A stretch of 64,000 bases of DNA. Origin: Apiospora phragmitis. Taxonomy: Eukaryota > Ascomycota > Sordariomycetes > Amphisphaeriales > Apiosporaceae. The stretch lies in contig JAQQWL010000018.1 in NCBI GenBank assembly GCA_038363925.1, positions 372,001 through 436,000 of the forward strand, read 5' to 3'. The position numbers were made by a program, and so were the translations under genes. Of the stretch, positions 41,029-52,625 are shown piece by piece. Position 1 is the stretch's first letter. The number at the start of each line of letters is the position of its first letter. The notes under the pieces were generated by a model. That model did not search any database. It saw only the letters and a program-made list of their open reading frames with translations, and had not been told where the DNA came from.

Positions 41029-42612
41029 ATATCGGATTCCGTGCGGAAACGACCGGCCACGAACCAACAACAGTTCGGTAATGCAACAGCAACCGATAGC
41101 AGTCAGGTATTCCAGGGTAATGCTTCGGGCAATATTGCGATGAACTGTAAGTCGGTTAAGATATAGTTTCCATCGCTCAATTCTAAAATTCCTGGGCAGT
41201 AACCTATAATCATCACTACTCCGCTCCAGGTACGTTGCTATATAGCCAAACCTTGAGCCAAATAGCGCTAACGTTAGGTCCAACCCAACCCAGAACGACC
41301 CGGAACCCCACCGAAGCCGACAGCCCTCATTCCTTTCAATCGCGACAAAGACTACGTGCAACGGGACACAATCCTCGACCAGGTCCAACGCTTATGCAGC
41401 GAGCCAGCCTCGTGAACTGCACTTGTCGGCTTGGGCGGAGTCGGCAAGTCGCAACTCGCCATCGAATACGCCTACCGAATCCGAGACCGATCGCCCGAGA
41501 CCTGGGTTTTTTAGGTCCACGCGAGTAGCGCAGCCCGTTACGAGCAGAGTTTCCGAGACATTGCAGACTACCTCAAGCTACCCGAACAGAGGAATCCTAA
41601 AATAATATCTTCCAATTGCTGTATAACTGGCTACGCGGAGAGAAGAGTGGGAAATGGGTTCTAATACTCGATAACGTCGATAAAGCCAGTTTTCTATTAA
41701 ATAACCTAGCCGATTATGGCGACGGGCAACAGGACAGCTCAAACGGTCAGAGTCAGCCGCTCGTCTCATATCTTCCTAGTTGCCAACATAGATCTATCCT
41801 CATCACGACAAGAAGCAGAGATGTGGCGGCTAAGCTGGCCGAATTACGTGATATCATCGCGGTCGATCCTATAAATCAGGTGGAGGCGATCACCCTAGCG
41901 CAGAAAAAGTTAGGAAAGCTAAACAAGCAGGGAGATATCGAGGCTATTAAATCCCTCATCAAGACGCTCGAATATATGCCGTTAGCAATCGTTCAAGCGA
42001 CAGCCTATATCTCGCAGAGAGTTCCACGTTATTCCGTGCGACAATACCTCGAGAAGTTTACACAGAGCGACCGGAATAAAGCGAGTCTTCTTAATTACGA
42101 AAGAGGGCAGTTACGGCGGGATCGAGAAGCGAAAAACTCAATCATCATCACATAGCAAATCTCATTCGACCACATCCGTCAAACCAGACCATCGGCAGCC
42201 GACCTACTTTCGCTAATAAGCTTCTGCGATCGCCAAGGCATCCCTGAGAGTCTCCTACGACCTTTAGATAAGAAAGGTGCCATCAGTGATTCAGACCGAC
42301 AGCAACACAGCCCTACTTTGGATAGTTCGAGTAGCGATGAAGAATCTACCGATGACGACTCTAAGTCGAGTTCTAGTAAGGATAATCAATTCGAGATCGA
42401 TATTTCGGCTTTGCATGATTACTCGTTTATCTCTATAAACGAGGATAGAGAGACGTTCGCAATGCACAGTTTGGTGCAGCTGGCGACGAGACGATGGCTT
42501 GAAGCCGAGGGACAACAGGAACAGTGGAAGTCTCAGTTTATCGGTCGCCTTGAGCAGGTTACTCTCAAATATCGTCATATCACATTCATAGCAGTCTTCT
42601 CCCAATTCTTAT
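41029..42612 (+). pseudogene. NB-ARC NLR with matching N-terminal motif, inactivated (NLR-1)
   Basis: A presumed start at 41029-41031 reads ATA followed by SDSVRKRPATNQ. The exon carries QQFGNATATDSSQVFQG and then NASGNIAMN before a GTAAGT donor (~41137). After further splice sites (acceptor GCTAACGTTAG at ~41276) comes NB-ARC: GLGGVGKSQLAIEYAYR (P-loop), WVLILDNVDKASF, ILITTRSRDVAAKLAE and EYMPLAIVQATAYI. Damage: a one-base loss near 41303, TGA at 41413, TAG at 41512, a one-base loss near 41600, TAG at 42153. The C-terminal part ends after MHSLVQLATRRWLEAEGQ, so the TPR array present in paralogue NLR-2 is lost. The N-terminal motif has the spacing of the effector motif at 39800-40701, whose gene is head-to-head with this one. 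Confidence 0.8.
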
Positions 42613-42646
42613 AACTTATCTTCCGTTGTAGCTCTAAAGTTATAAA

Positions 42647-43775
42647 CTACAACACAGCAACACAAACATTGTATCCACCCCAAAGGCCCGCACAGCTAGT
42701 CCCGACAGCAGGGTTCCATTTGTAAAAATCATCCAGGGAAACCCCAGCCGCCGCCGCGATGTCGTAGCACGAGTCTCCCCCACCACCGCGTGGAACGCCT
42801 TGCAGTTCTTGGTCATGCCGGCCTGGATCGGCGTCGGCGTCACGACCCCGTTTCCGGGGCTGGCGGTAGTAGTCGGCTGCTGCGTGGTGGTCGGGGTTCC
42901 ACCGCCCCCAAGGACGCCGGTGCACACGTAGTAGCCACCCCAGAGCGCGGCGCACGTGTCGCCGACCGCCGGGTTCCACGCGTAGAAGTCGGCCAGGGCG
43001 ACCCCGGCGCCCGCGGCGATGTCGTAGCAGCTGTCGCCCCCGACCACGAGGTGGAAGGCGTCGCAGCTGCCGACCATGCCAGCCTGCATCGGCGTCGGGG
43101 TGGCGATGCCGTTGCCGGCGGCGCTGGTCGTGGTAGCGGCGCTGGTCGTCGTGGACGTGACCAAGGTGGTGGGCGGTGGCGCCGCCGAGCTGGTGCCGAC
43201 GCAGACCCAGTACCCGGACCACAGGGAGGCGCAAGTGCTGCCTATGGCGGGGTTCCACGCGTAGAACTGGGCGAGTGGGACGCCCTGGGCGGAGGCGATG
43301 TTGCCGCAAGTGTCGCCGTCGCCCACCTGGTAGAAGTTGTTGCAGCCGGCCACCATACCGGCCTGCGTGGGTGACGGGGTGGCGACCCCGCTGGGGCCCG
43401 TGGTGGCTGTCGCGGCCGGCGGGCTTGTGGGCGAAGGGGTCGTCTTGGCATAGTTGACCTCGACGCAGTAGTAGAGGTTCTGGATGAGGGTGCAGCGACC
43501 TCCGAGCTTGGTGCTGGGATTCTGTTTTCGAGGTCAGCATCTGCTGTCGTGAGGATATGGCCTGGCTCGGGTTACTCACCCAAGATTGGAACTGTTGCAT
43601 CGTAATACCCACGGCCTTGGTAAGGAACCTCGCACGTCAGGCTGTACGAGTCTTGCACCCAGGCACTGCAGCTCTGCGTGGCGCCTGGAGCCGCGGTTCC
43701 CTCAGGGGTAACCAAGTAGGTGTCTGCCAGGCTCAGAGCCAGCGCCGAGGAAAGAAGGGTACTGAACTTCACCAT
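42647..43775 (-). CDS. Secreted protein with four LysM domains, two frameshifts
   Basis: ATG at 43775 begins a signal peptide ([17 protein letters not shown]). Exon 1 is 43775-43580; the intron (GTGAGT...GCTGACC...ACAG) ends at 43522; exon 2 is 43521-42647. Four LysM units are visible: one split across the intron ([20 protein letters not shown]), then [36 protein letters not shown] and a last with [18 protein letters not shown]. Each ends like 'fy.WNPa.g..C..Lw.GY.VCV'. Linkers are Thr/Pro/Ser-rich. The LysM family binds chitin oligomers; secreted multi-LysM proteins of fungi can mask hyphal chitin. Two single-base frameshifts interrupt it, at about 43628 (one base too many) and at the C5 run 42777-42781 (one too few). 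Such indels may be assembly errors. Confidence 0.8.
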
Positions 43776-44622
43776 GTTGTCGACGGGGCGGGAAGCTATG
43801 GGGTTGGTGCTATGGGACTGCGAGTGAGACGTGATCAGCAGATTGTCGATGATACTTATTACCAGAGCTCGTCGGCTCCAGCCGGAGTTTGACCCCGAAC
43901 GATGTCCTGCATGAAAGTTGAACTGGCTGCCTAGTCCCGAGATGGAGCCGGAACTATAATCAAGATGATATTGGTCTGGCCACCTGACGATCTCGAAAGT
44001 GGACTCTCGGAGGAACTTAGAAGTTGGTTCTCAGATGAACTCGAAAGTGATTGAAATTGATAATGCGCGAGAAGAGAGACAGCCTCTCGTTAGATGGTCA
44101 TACCAGTACGACCTCGAACCAACTCGTAGATGTTGTAAGCTCTAATGCAAGGAATCAATATTACGGCACCATTTGATCTAATTAGTCCGTGGTTGTCCGG
44201 TTATTCCTAATATGCATGAGGCCGCGGTTTGCGCCATACTTTAGTAAACATCCATGTGCGTGGTGTCCACTATGCGCGGCACAGATTGCGGGCCCGTGGC
44301 TCGTCACAGACCGGGTGGAGATCTAGTACTACCCTGTCTAGCTTGTCGACCCTTGTACAGGCGGGCCGGCGCAATTACCTCTATACTTATGCACAAAACG
44401 AGGCACAACGCTGGAGCCTTGGGCCTCTGGGCCTCTGTGCTTACTCGCGGGCAGCCGGGCCCCGGTGAGGGTGTCATCATGCTGGCACTTCCTTTCCAAA
44501 GGGCATGAGGCGTTATAGATGCTGGGGCCTGCAGGTTGAAAATCCGACAAGTCCTTTGCTGTCTGTCTGATTTGCCCCAAGCATCACATCCTCAGCCGGT
44601 TGCTTGTCTAGTCGTCGCTAAT
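43776..44622. other. Intergenic, divergent promoters
   Basis: Separates the LysM gene (minus) from the HExxH gene (plus). A run of similar phrases (ctcgaaagtg, ctcggaggaacttag, ctcgaaagtgattg) occurs near 43990-44060. No gene seen. Confidence 0.35.
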
Positions 44623-46031
44623 ATGCTTCTCCTCAAGTCACTGTCGGCTGCGCTGGGCCTGGTCCTTGTCGCCAACGCATTTCCCTTGCAAGCTCACGGT
44701 AACGCATCCGACTTCGAGCTTAGTCTCAGAGCTCGAGGAGATGGTAGCCATGGGGTTGGTGAGAATACAGGCTCCATTACGGACCTCTTCCTACTCCATG
44801 ATGACTGTCTGGGGCAGAAGGACACTCTCAATCTTTGGTTGCACGAGGCCCGCGGGTTGCACGCCGCCATTTTGAAGGCATACGAAGACGCCCCTACTGA
44901 CGCGTACATCATGGGCACTTTCGACGCCTTTTTCGGATTCAAAACGGACGTGGAGTGGTTTGGACCAAAGAAATTCGTGATACACCCAAGGGATAAAGGG
45001 CGGTGGTCCGAGATTGGAGGTACTTGACCCGAATTCATTGCCGTCAAAATGAGCAATTATACTAACACAGCCAACAGCCCATATCGATCGCGTTTCTAGG
45101 TTTCTGAACAGCGGCGTCGTGGACTCCCCCCAAGTACCGGGAGAGAAGCCTCGACTGTTTTGCGGCCCAGATGCGTTTGAGTACCAGCCCTGGGGCTCAC
45201 TAGCCAAAGACAAAGATGGCGAACTGGTCGTGAAGAACGAGGGCCAGAATGGCGAACCCCGGAGTATCTTCCCATCGACGAACCCTTTTTCAGCTTCAAG
45301 CGAAGAAAGATTTCCGTCTTTTGGGTAGACGCATTCAAAGGCTACGACTTTAGCCAAAAGAAGGCTGAAACCATATGTCCACCCAAAGACGAGAATGGAA
45401 ATGTACTGGCAGCTAGAACCTCCAAACACCCCAGGGACATCCCGACTGTGAGGAATTTCGAACTGGGAACGACCAACAGGCATCTGGTATTCTGCCCACC
45501 AGCGTTCAACTCCGCCGCGGGGACAGGCCATTCCTACGAATCTCTCGCAAAGGCCACCTCAGCAGAGGAATACCCATTGCCTAATGCTGAGGAGGAGAAG
45601 ACTTATCTCGATCGGATCATGCCCCGCAGTGCCACCTTCTACCACGAGCTATATCACCTTGCGGATGCGGCGAATACCGAAGATGTGGAGTGTAAGTGTG
45701 CCCCTTTCCCGGCTCTTTTGGTAGGCCTGTGTGTCAGGCCAGTCCGAAGCTAGATGAAATCAGTCACTGACACCTATTTCTGGGCTTAGACAATTTTGGC
45801 AGCATAATAAGGGCCAGTAGCAAAAGGGAACTCCCGCCGAGACAGCTCGACGAAGATGGGGACCCCTTGATGTCCCTCAGCGAATGGCTCATAAGGAACG
45901 CCAGGAACCCGGAAACATACACCCTCATCGCCATGTCGTTCTATATGCGCTACAATGCACCTGATGGGAAGCTTCCTGTTATATACACGAAATCCAGTCC
46001 CGAGGAGTATGTTAACATGCGGTCAGAATAA
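44623..46031 (+). CDS. Secreted HExxH metalloprotease-like protein, one frameshift
   Basis: ATG at 44623 starts a signal peptide (MLLLKSLSAALGLVLVANAF). Exons: 44623-45019, 45078-45691 and 45790-46031 (introns GTACTT...CAACAG and GTAAGT...CTTAG). The second exon has SATFYHELYHLADAANTEDV, an HExxH zinc motif (H-E-L-Y-H) in a zincin-like helix; the third exon ends NPETYTLIAMSFYMRY, as in other fungal proteins of this kind. The third zinc ligand is not certain. The sensible frame shifts by one base near the C4 run 45257-45260, after which VFWVDAFKGYDF follows. Located between a LysM gene and a LysM/GH18 chitinase, it may act on extracellular proteins of the same process. Family not named with confidence. 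Confidence 0.65.
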
Positions 46032-47567
46032 CACGGGGTGGGATTTGACGCACGAAAGCGCCTGAAGATCTTGGTTTCAGTGTTGGGCCTTGCTGAGATT
46101 GAGCTTTTGGAGCATTGTTTTCATAACTTAGACATACCATTTAATCTAAATCCTTCATGTTCAAAGGCAAAATGCCCGATGCAGACATGTCTCTTCTTTT
46201 CTCTTGCTTTTTGGCGTGTCTGCGATTCATATCGAAGCAGGAATGGAGACTCAGAACGAGCTGGGTACCCTCAAAGATATGACTGTGTTTTCTTTCCTTT
46301 CCTTTTTGAATTCTTTTTGGATTCAGTTACAAGGCAGATATCAAAGCAGCAATGGAGACTCGAAACGAGTAAGCTACTCCCACAGATGGCTATTCTTTAC
46401 TGAGCTTACGCTTGGGTTGCTCGAGATCCTTGATGACCATACCATTAATATCGCGATTTGAAAATTATTGTAAACAATGACACGCTGAGCCCATATGGTT
46501 CCATCAGGCTCTGACTAACTCATCATGGTCGCCGGTGAAGACGCAGCTCCGTTGAGCAATCTACTCATTCCAGCGAAATGTCCAGCTGACGGTACCTAAC
46601 AGTAAGGGAAAACATACCTATCGAAGCCGAATTGCCGGCCATTGCTGATTGCGCCGGGTGGCCTGGCATGACGTCGGGTGGATATGAAATGAAAGACTCA
46701 TTACCAGTACATGTTCATGCGAGGTACGTCTTTTTCTCTTCGCCAGGAGGTCTGTTGAGTTCACACATACCCCGCGGCGGCGGCTATAACCATGTGTTTC
46801 GGAGCATCTTGTTGTAACGGAGTTATTCCGGAATTCAAACAATCCATTTTGCATGACTATTGAAAGTTTATCTAGCAACTAGCGTAACGGTGTGTATCTC
46901 GGCGCATAGCTCGTTACAGCCATAAACTGGCGTGGATTTCAATAGCGTAAGGCACAGAAGAGGCACAGAAGAGACACAGCGCAGAACCAAGTCGAGGATT
47001 GCTCCATCCCAGGCACCAGGGGCGGGTATGTTGCTGCGGAGGTGGGGCCGCAAATGCTTATATTCGCTTGCCCGGAGTAATATAGATTTGCAAGGTATAG
47101 ATAATATGCTTACTGCAGGTACACCAACAGCCCGAGTAAGTACGGCACAGCAGCGCTAGACCGCAAAGGCCCCGCTCCTCGTGCTATCGGTCCCATCAAG
47201 ACAGTGATATATTTCCCGACAACTCCACTGGACCAGGGCTAATCGCCTGCTCGCCAACGCCGCGGCCGAGGTAACGCCGCGGCCGAGGGTCAGATTCTCC
47301 GAGTCAACACGACCCTGCTCAGTCCCCCCGAGAGCATCCACGTGCGATAGACCCGGGGTTGACGATGGAACCATGTTCTACCTGAGCACATCCGTATGCT
47401 GTGCCGGCGGACAGGCATCAGTGATATGCTGCCGAGTGGCAATTGTTCATATGTGTGCACTATGTAAGGAATCATGAAAGGCAGAATGTTTCCAGGCCAT
47501 CCCTCTATCTCCTTGACCACACCTCCTCTCCTTGTGCCTTTCCTGGCCTTTTCACCGGCGCAGCACA
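46032..47567. other. Intergenic with an imperfect duplication
   Basis: No gene recognised. 46236-46285 and 46346-46395 are similar (agca[gc]aatggagactc[ag]). A short tandem (gcacagaagag) occurs at 46952-46975. The last part is the upstream region of the chitinase gene. Confidence 0.35.
46222..46395. repeat. Imperfect direct duplication, period ~110 bp
   Basis: Two copies beginning 'atatc[ga]aagcag[gc]aatggagactc' at about 46229 and 46337, each followed by a diverged ~40 bp. Confidence 0.45.
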
Positions 47568-50500
47568 ATGAAGCCCCCTTGTTCCCTGGCCATCGCCACC
47601 CTTTGCTTCTCATGGGTCTCTCCAGGAGCGTTGGCAGCGGACGGCAAGGCTGAGAATGCTGCCAAAGCCAAAGCCTTAGCCGCGTCCATTCAGGTCAGCA
47701 CAGCTACTGGGCCCGTCCCAGGTAGACCTACCGACATCGAGAGTGCCCGTGCTGCCGTCCTGGCCGGGAACTACACTAAGAAAGTGCACTCCCAAAACAG
47801 AGACCGTTGCCCCGCAGCCTGCTCCAGCGCTGCCACCAACACCAGCGCATGGTACGTCTACGGCGGCCTGGATCGCCTCCACAAAGCTTGCCAGAAGCCC
47901 ATGCTCCTGGATTTCGCTCTATCCAACCCGGTCGACACAGACAAGACCAACGTAGCTGTCTCTGCTTGCACGGCGGATTTGGAGTCGCCCGTGGGCGGCG
48001 AAGCCTCCTCCGATCTCGTCTCTCCCACATCATGCGGTCTTGAAGGGGTCGAGACCAGCAAGACTACCTCGTATGTCCAGCTCAAAAAATCGGGATCCTC
48101 CACTTCGACCCATGTCGACGACGTGGCATCCGTCGTGGACCAGCTACATCGGTTCTCCGAGTTGTCGGGCTCAGGCTGCAACGAGACCATAAAGTTCGCT
48201 TCTTTCGGCACAGTGGCTGTTGGCCTTTACTCCGGCAGCGGGTTCGCCAACCGAGGTGTCCTCGGACCCATCCTCGGAGCGCTGAGCAGCCAAGTCCGGA
48301 CCGACAACAGCGTCGCCGAGGAAACCTTCGCCCAACTGTGCAGCAACTCTTCCTCCCGTTATTCCCTGGGTGTCATGGTCAATACCAAAGGCGACCTTGG
48401 TGCCGTTCAGCGTGCTCTTCAAACCTGGAAGAGCAGCAGCTGCATTGATGGGGACACAGATGTCTCGGATTGGCAGAGTGTGTCGTACTATGTGCCTTCT
48501 CTGTTACTCCACGGTAATAGCTCATCAACAACCAACACTACAGGGACCGCGCATCGACGGGGTATGCTCAAGCGCCTCGTCACTCGCGACGACTCCTGCA
48601 CAACCATCCAAATCCACTTTGGTGACACATGCGAGTCCCTTGCCGCGCAGTGTGGCATCAGTCAACCTGATTTCAAAAAGTATAATCCAAGCTCCAGCTT
48701 GTGCTCTGGGTTGCTCGAAGGTCAGCACGTTTGCTGCAGTGCTGGAAGCCTCCCAGATTTCACGCCCAAGCCAGATGCTGATGGGTACTGCCACAAACAC
48801 CTCGTGCATGCCGGAGATTCGTGCTCGTCCCTCGCAGCCGCTAACGGTATCACCAACGAGCAAATTGAGGAGTTCAATAAAAATACTTGGGGGTGGTAAG
48901 CCAAACGGAATAATATTTCCAATTTTCAAAGCTAACCTAAGACGATGACAGGAATGGCTGCGAGAAAATGTTCGCCGACTATAATATCTGTCTCAGCTCT
49001 GGATTCCCGCCCATGCCAGCCTCGCTTCCGAACGCTCAATGCGGACCGCAGGTCAACGATACGGCAACGCCCCCTCCAGGAACAGATTTAAAAACCCTCA
49101 ATCAGTGCCCCCTTAATGCTTGCTGTAACGTCTGGGGCCAGTGTGGGACGACGGCGGAGTTTTGCACCGAGTCGAAGTCGAAGACGGAAGCCCCAGGAAC
49201 AGCGGCGCCTGGAGAAAATGGTTGTATATCTAACTGCGGCACGGCTATCATCGCCTCAGAGGCTCCAGCCGAGGTAGTAAGCATCGCCTACTTCGAGGCG
49301 TATAACTGGCAACGCCCATGCCTAAGCATGCCGATTACCAAGCTTGACACCAAGGCGTATACCCATGTCCACTTCTCCTTCATCACGCTAAACGAGGACT
49401 TCACCATCAGCACGAATGGCGTTGCCGACCAGCTCTCGCTCTTCCGCGGTATGACGGGCTTCAAGAAGATCGTGTCGCTGGGAGGTTGGGGGTTCTCCAC
49501 CGAGCCTGCCACGTACGCCATTTTGCGCAATGCCGTGGCCACCGAAGCCAATCGCCAAACGCTCGTGACCAACGTTGTCAACTTCCTCAACGATAACCGC
49601 CTTGACGGAATCGACTGGGACTGGGAATACCCGGATGAGCCTGACATCCCAGGTATTCCCGTGGGAGCGAGGACGAGAGTACCGGCTTTTTCTTGCTGCT
49701 CGACGAACTGAAACAGAAGATGCCGGCTGGCAAGACAGTTTCTGTCACAGCCCCTGCCTCCTACTGGTACCTTCAGCACTTTCCCATCCAAGCCATCAGC
49801 CTCGTGGTGGACTACCTAGTCTACATGACATATGATCTGCATGGGCAGTGGGACTACACCAACAAATACGCCTCTTCGGGGTGCACCTCGTACGATAAGG
49901 GACTGGGAAACTGCCTACGGTCCCATGTGAATCTTACCGAGACTATCAACTCCCTCTCTATGATCACCAAAGCAGGCGTTCCGTCCAAGATGATCGCTGT
50001 AGGCGTCAGCAGCTACGGCCGTTCCTTCCAGATGGAGACCCCTGGCTGTTGGACCGAGCAGTGCACCTACACAGGCCCGGAATCGGGCGCGTATAAGGGC
50101 CGCTGCACGGGGACCGCCGGCTACATCTCCGACTTCGAGATTGGCGAGATTCCCAGCCAAGAACCCGACGGCCCAGTCTCTGTACGATGCCGACTCCCAG
50201 TCTAACATTGTCGTCTTCAACCAGACGCAATGGGTTGCGTACATGGACGAAGACAACAAGGCGCAGCGAAAGGGCCTCTATTCGGGCATCAACTTCATGG
50301 GGTCAGCCGATTGGGCTGTTGACCTGCAGTCGGACGATGGCGACGGCGATGGTTCTGGTGGAGATGGTGGCGCCAACCAGACCGTCTACATCGATCCAGC
50401 AATCTGGGGCTCAGCGACGCCGCGCGTCACTGCTCCTCCCGGTGTTACGCTCATCTGGCCGCCGATGCCTCTGCCTACACCGACGACTATCACGTTTCCG

Positions 50501-51876
50501 CCATGGACCACGTCTGTCTCGTACTCCAGCTTGTCGACGACAACAAGCACCGGATCGGACGGGTCTATCACAACTTCCCCTATCTTCGTGTATATAACAT
50601 GGGAGACTGTATTAACGATCCCTCCGGTAACCACGACGGCCATCCCGGTTTGGGGCGTTACTCTTGACGAGTCATCCACTGATGGAGCCATTCTCCTGAC
50701 AAGCTCCATACAGCCACCGCCGTTTACCGTTACTGTCACTCCGGTGGTGAACGGCTCAACGTCTGTCATTGACGCTTCAGAAACCACAACTACCACACCA
50801 ATTCCCATAATCTGGGGCAGTAAGACCTACACTCCCCCAATTGTTACGCAAACCAAAGGGCGAAGCACCACCGTCGTCGGTGGGGCAACACTGCCCGTGG
50901 GAATCATCACGGTTACGCCCAATCCTCATCCCATGACCACGCCTACGCCTCGGATCACAGATCCGGTTCTCAACTCGCGGCAGCCTTCGTGGACTTCCGG
51001 AACAGGGACCAAGATCCAACCCACAGCCAAGCCCGGTTGTAAAGGCTGCGGTACCACTTGTGAGTATTTAGACACGTCATCTCTGACAGGTGATGGGTAG
51101 TATGCTAACGCCATCTGTCTAGGTAAATTGTTCTGCGATTCTCTTTGCCCTTTCTGTCCGCCGGGCATCTTCGGCAATCTCCACGGCGGCGGCGGCTCGT
51201 CCGGCAGCAACCCAAACGATCCCGACGAGGACCCCGAGGACCCCGAGGACCACCATCATACCATGCTGATCAGCGATCTGGACGGCGAGGGCTACCCCCA
51301 GTACATGGCGGCGGCCGACGCGCAGGCCCTCGACGCCGACATGAATGACTGGTTCGCCGCGATCCGCAGCTCGTACGTGCCGACGGTGACGGTGACCAAG
51401 ACGAAGAAGCCGACGACGTCGACGACGGTGGTGGTGGTGCCGGGGCCGCCGCCGCCCAAGGCGACGTGCGACTACTGGTACGAGTTCTCGCTGCTGCACT
51501 TCCGCATCAGCGGCATCAAGGGCTGGGCCGAGGAGGACCGCGGCGGGGGCTGCACGACAACGAGAACGGCTGCGGCTGGGTGACGTCGTGGTCGTGGCAG
51601 TCGCTGACCGAGAGCCGCGAGCCGACGGTCGACTTCTACCTGCCCGTCCTGCTGGCCAACGGCTGCGTCGAGCGCGCCATCGCCTCGGCCGGCGGGCCCA
51701 AGGTCTCGTGCACGTACAGCGGCGTCAGGCTCGAGAGCGTCGAGGACGACGGCGGCACGCCGCCCGTGCCGTCGTACGTCCCCATGGACTGGAGCAAGGA
51801 GTCGGAGTACGCCGGCCTTGCGTCGGCGGTTCCCACGGCGAGTTGGAGTGCTTCAAGGCCGTCTCGGACAGCGTAG
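47568..51876 (+). CDS. Subgroup C (killer-toxin-like) GH18 chitinase with LysM and chitin-binding domains, several frameshifts
   Basis: ATG at 47568 with signal peptide (MKPPCSLAIATLCFSW...). Exon 1 ends at 48895, exon 2 is 48952-51059, exon 3 starts at 51123 (introns GTAAGC...ACAG and GTGAGT...TCTAG). Domain order: an N-terminal region of ~330 residues, two LysM (FGDTCESLAAQCGISQPDF; HAGDSCSSLAAANGITNEQI), a type-1 chitin-binding domain (NQCPLNACCNVWGQCGTTAEF), then GH18 with catalytic DGIDWDWEYP, a Thr/Pro-rich stalk and a C-terminal Cys region. GH18 enzymes hydrolyse chitin. Subgroup C members resemble the alpha subunit of yeast killer toxin. Frameshifts are needed near 49665, 50152-50154, 51545-51549 and 51832-51834; the first two cancel each other. 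The C-terminal end is therefore approximate. Confidence 0.85.
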
Positions 51877-52625
51877 ACCTGGTAGGGCTGGACTGGGGTC
51901 GGAGCTGGAAGTTTGCTCTGATGTATATATATAGACTCTCTAATGTTGTATGGCATAGTGACGCCAAAATAGTATCCTGATTATGAATTCGATCGTATGT
52001 TAAAGATCTCTCGGTTTGACATGTGAAGTAATTGCTTTTTGTTTGAACTATTCATATTCCATGGGTGTGGACATGGGTGAGCAAAAGGGGTTACTTAGAT
52101 GACTAAGGCATATACTGCCTACCTACCTAGCACAGATATTCAACGTCGTATGAATTCCTGTCGCACGGAGACGACAGGGAGCAACAGGAAGGGCATGCGA
52201 GGCTCATCCAGTGAGCAAACTAGCGGGAGAACTGTCTTAGGAATAAAAGTCTCTACTCTCTCTCCCCAGGAGAGAAAGTACAAAAGGCGTCCTGCCCTGC
52301 TATATATACATATGAACCAGGTTAGTGGACCCTGCCAATCGGCCGCAGGGTCCTTGTGGGCCTATTCTGCCACAATTCCCCTCCCTGATCGTAGGATAAA
52401 AGGTGGGTCAATGGCTACCCCCGCCCCCCTCTTGCTTTTATTTTCTTTAAAGCCGGGATTCCTCCCACTTTTACGAGTCTTTTCTTAACTTCTTAACCCG
52501 CCCGTCTATCACACACCTGATTTGGCGGTTCAAGAATTAAGTACTGTCTACTCGTTATTTGTCGCCAAGTATCGTAATATTGACAATATACTTGATTCAT
52601 TTTGATACGTCTGCCCTATCCCAAC
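51877..52625. other. Intergenic, nothing recognised
   Basis: Contains no convincing frame. The last ~150 bases precede the kinase/ankyrin gene. Confidence 0.35.

Noticed and set aside
41137..41290. Exact splice pattern joining the motif exon of NLR-1 to NB-ARC
   Set aside because: Several GT and AG sites are possible and none gives a clean phase, because the region has small deletions; only the exon readings themselves are reported.
42790..43451. Several long plus-strand frames opposite the LysM gene
   Set aside because: GC-rich antisense of Thr/Pro/Ala linkers and LysM repeats; no motif of their own.
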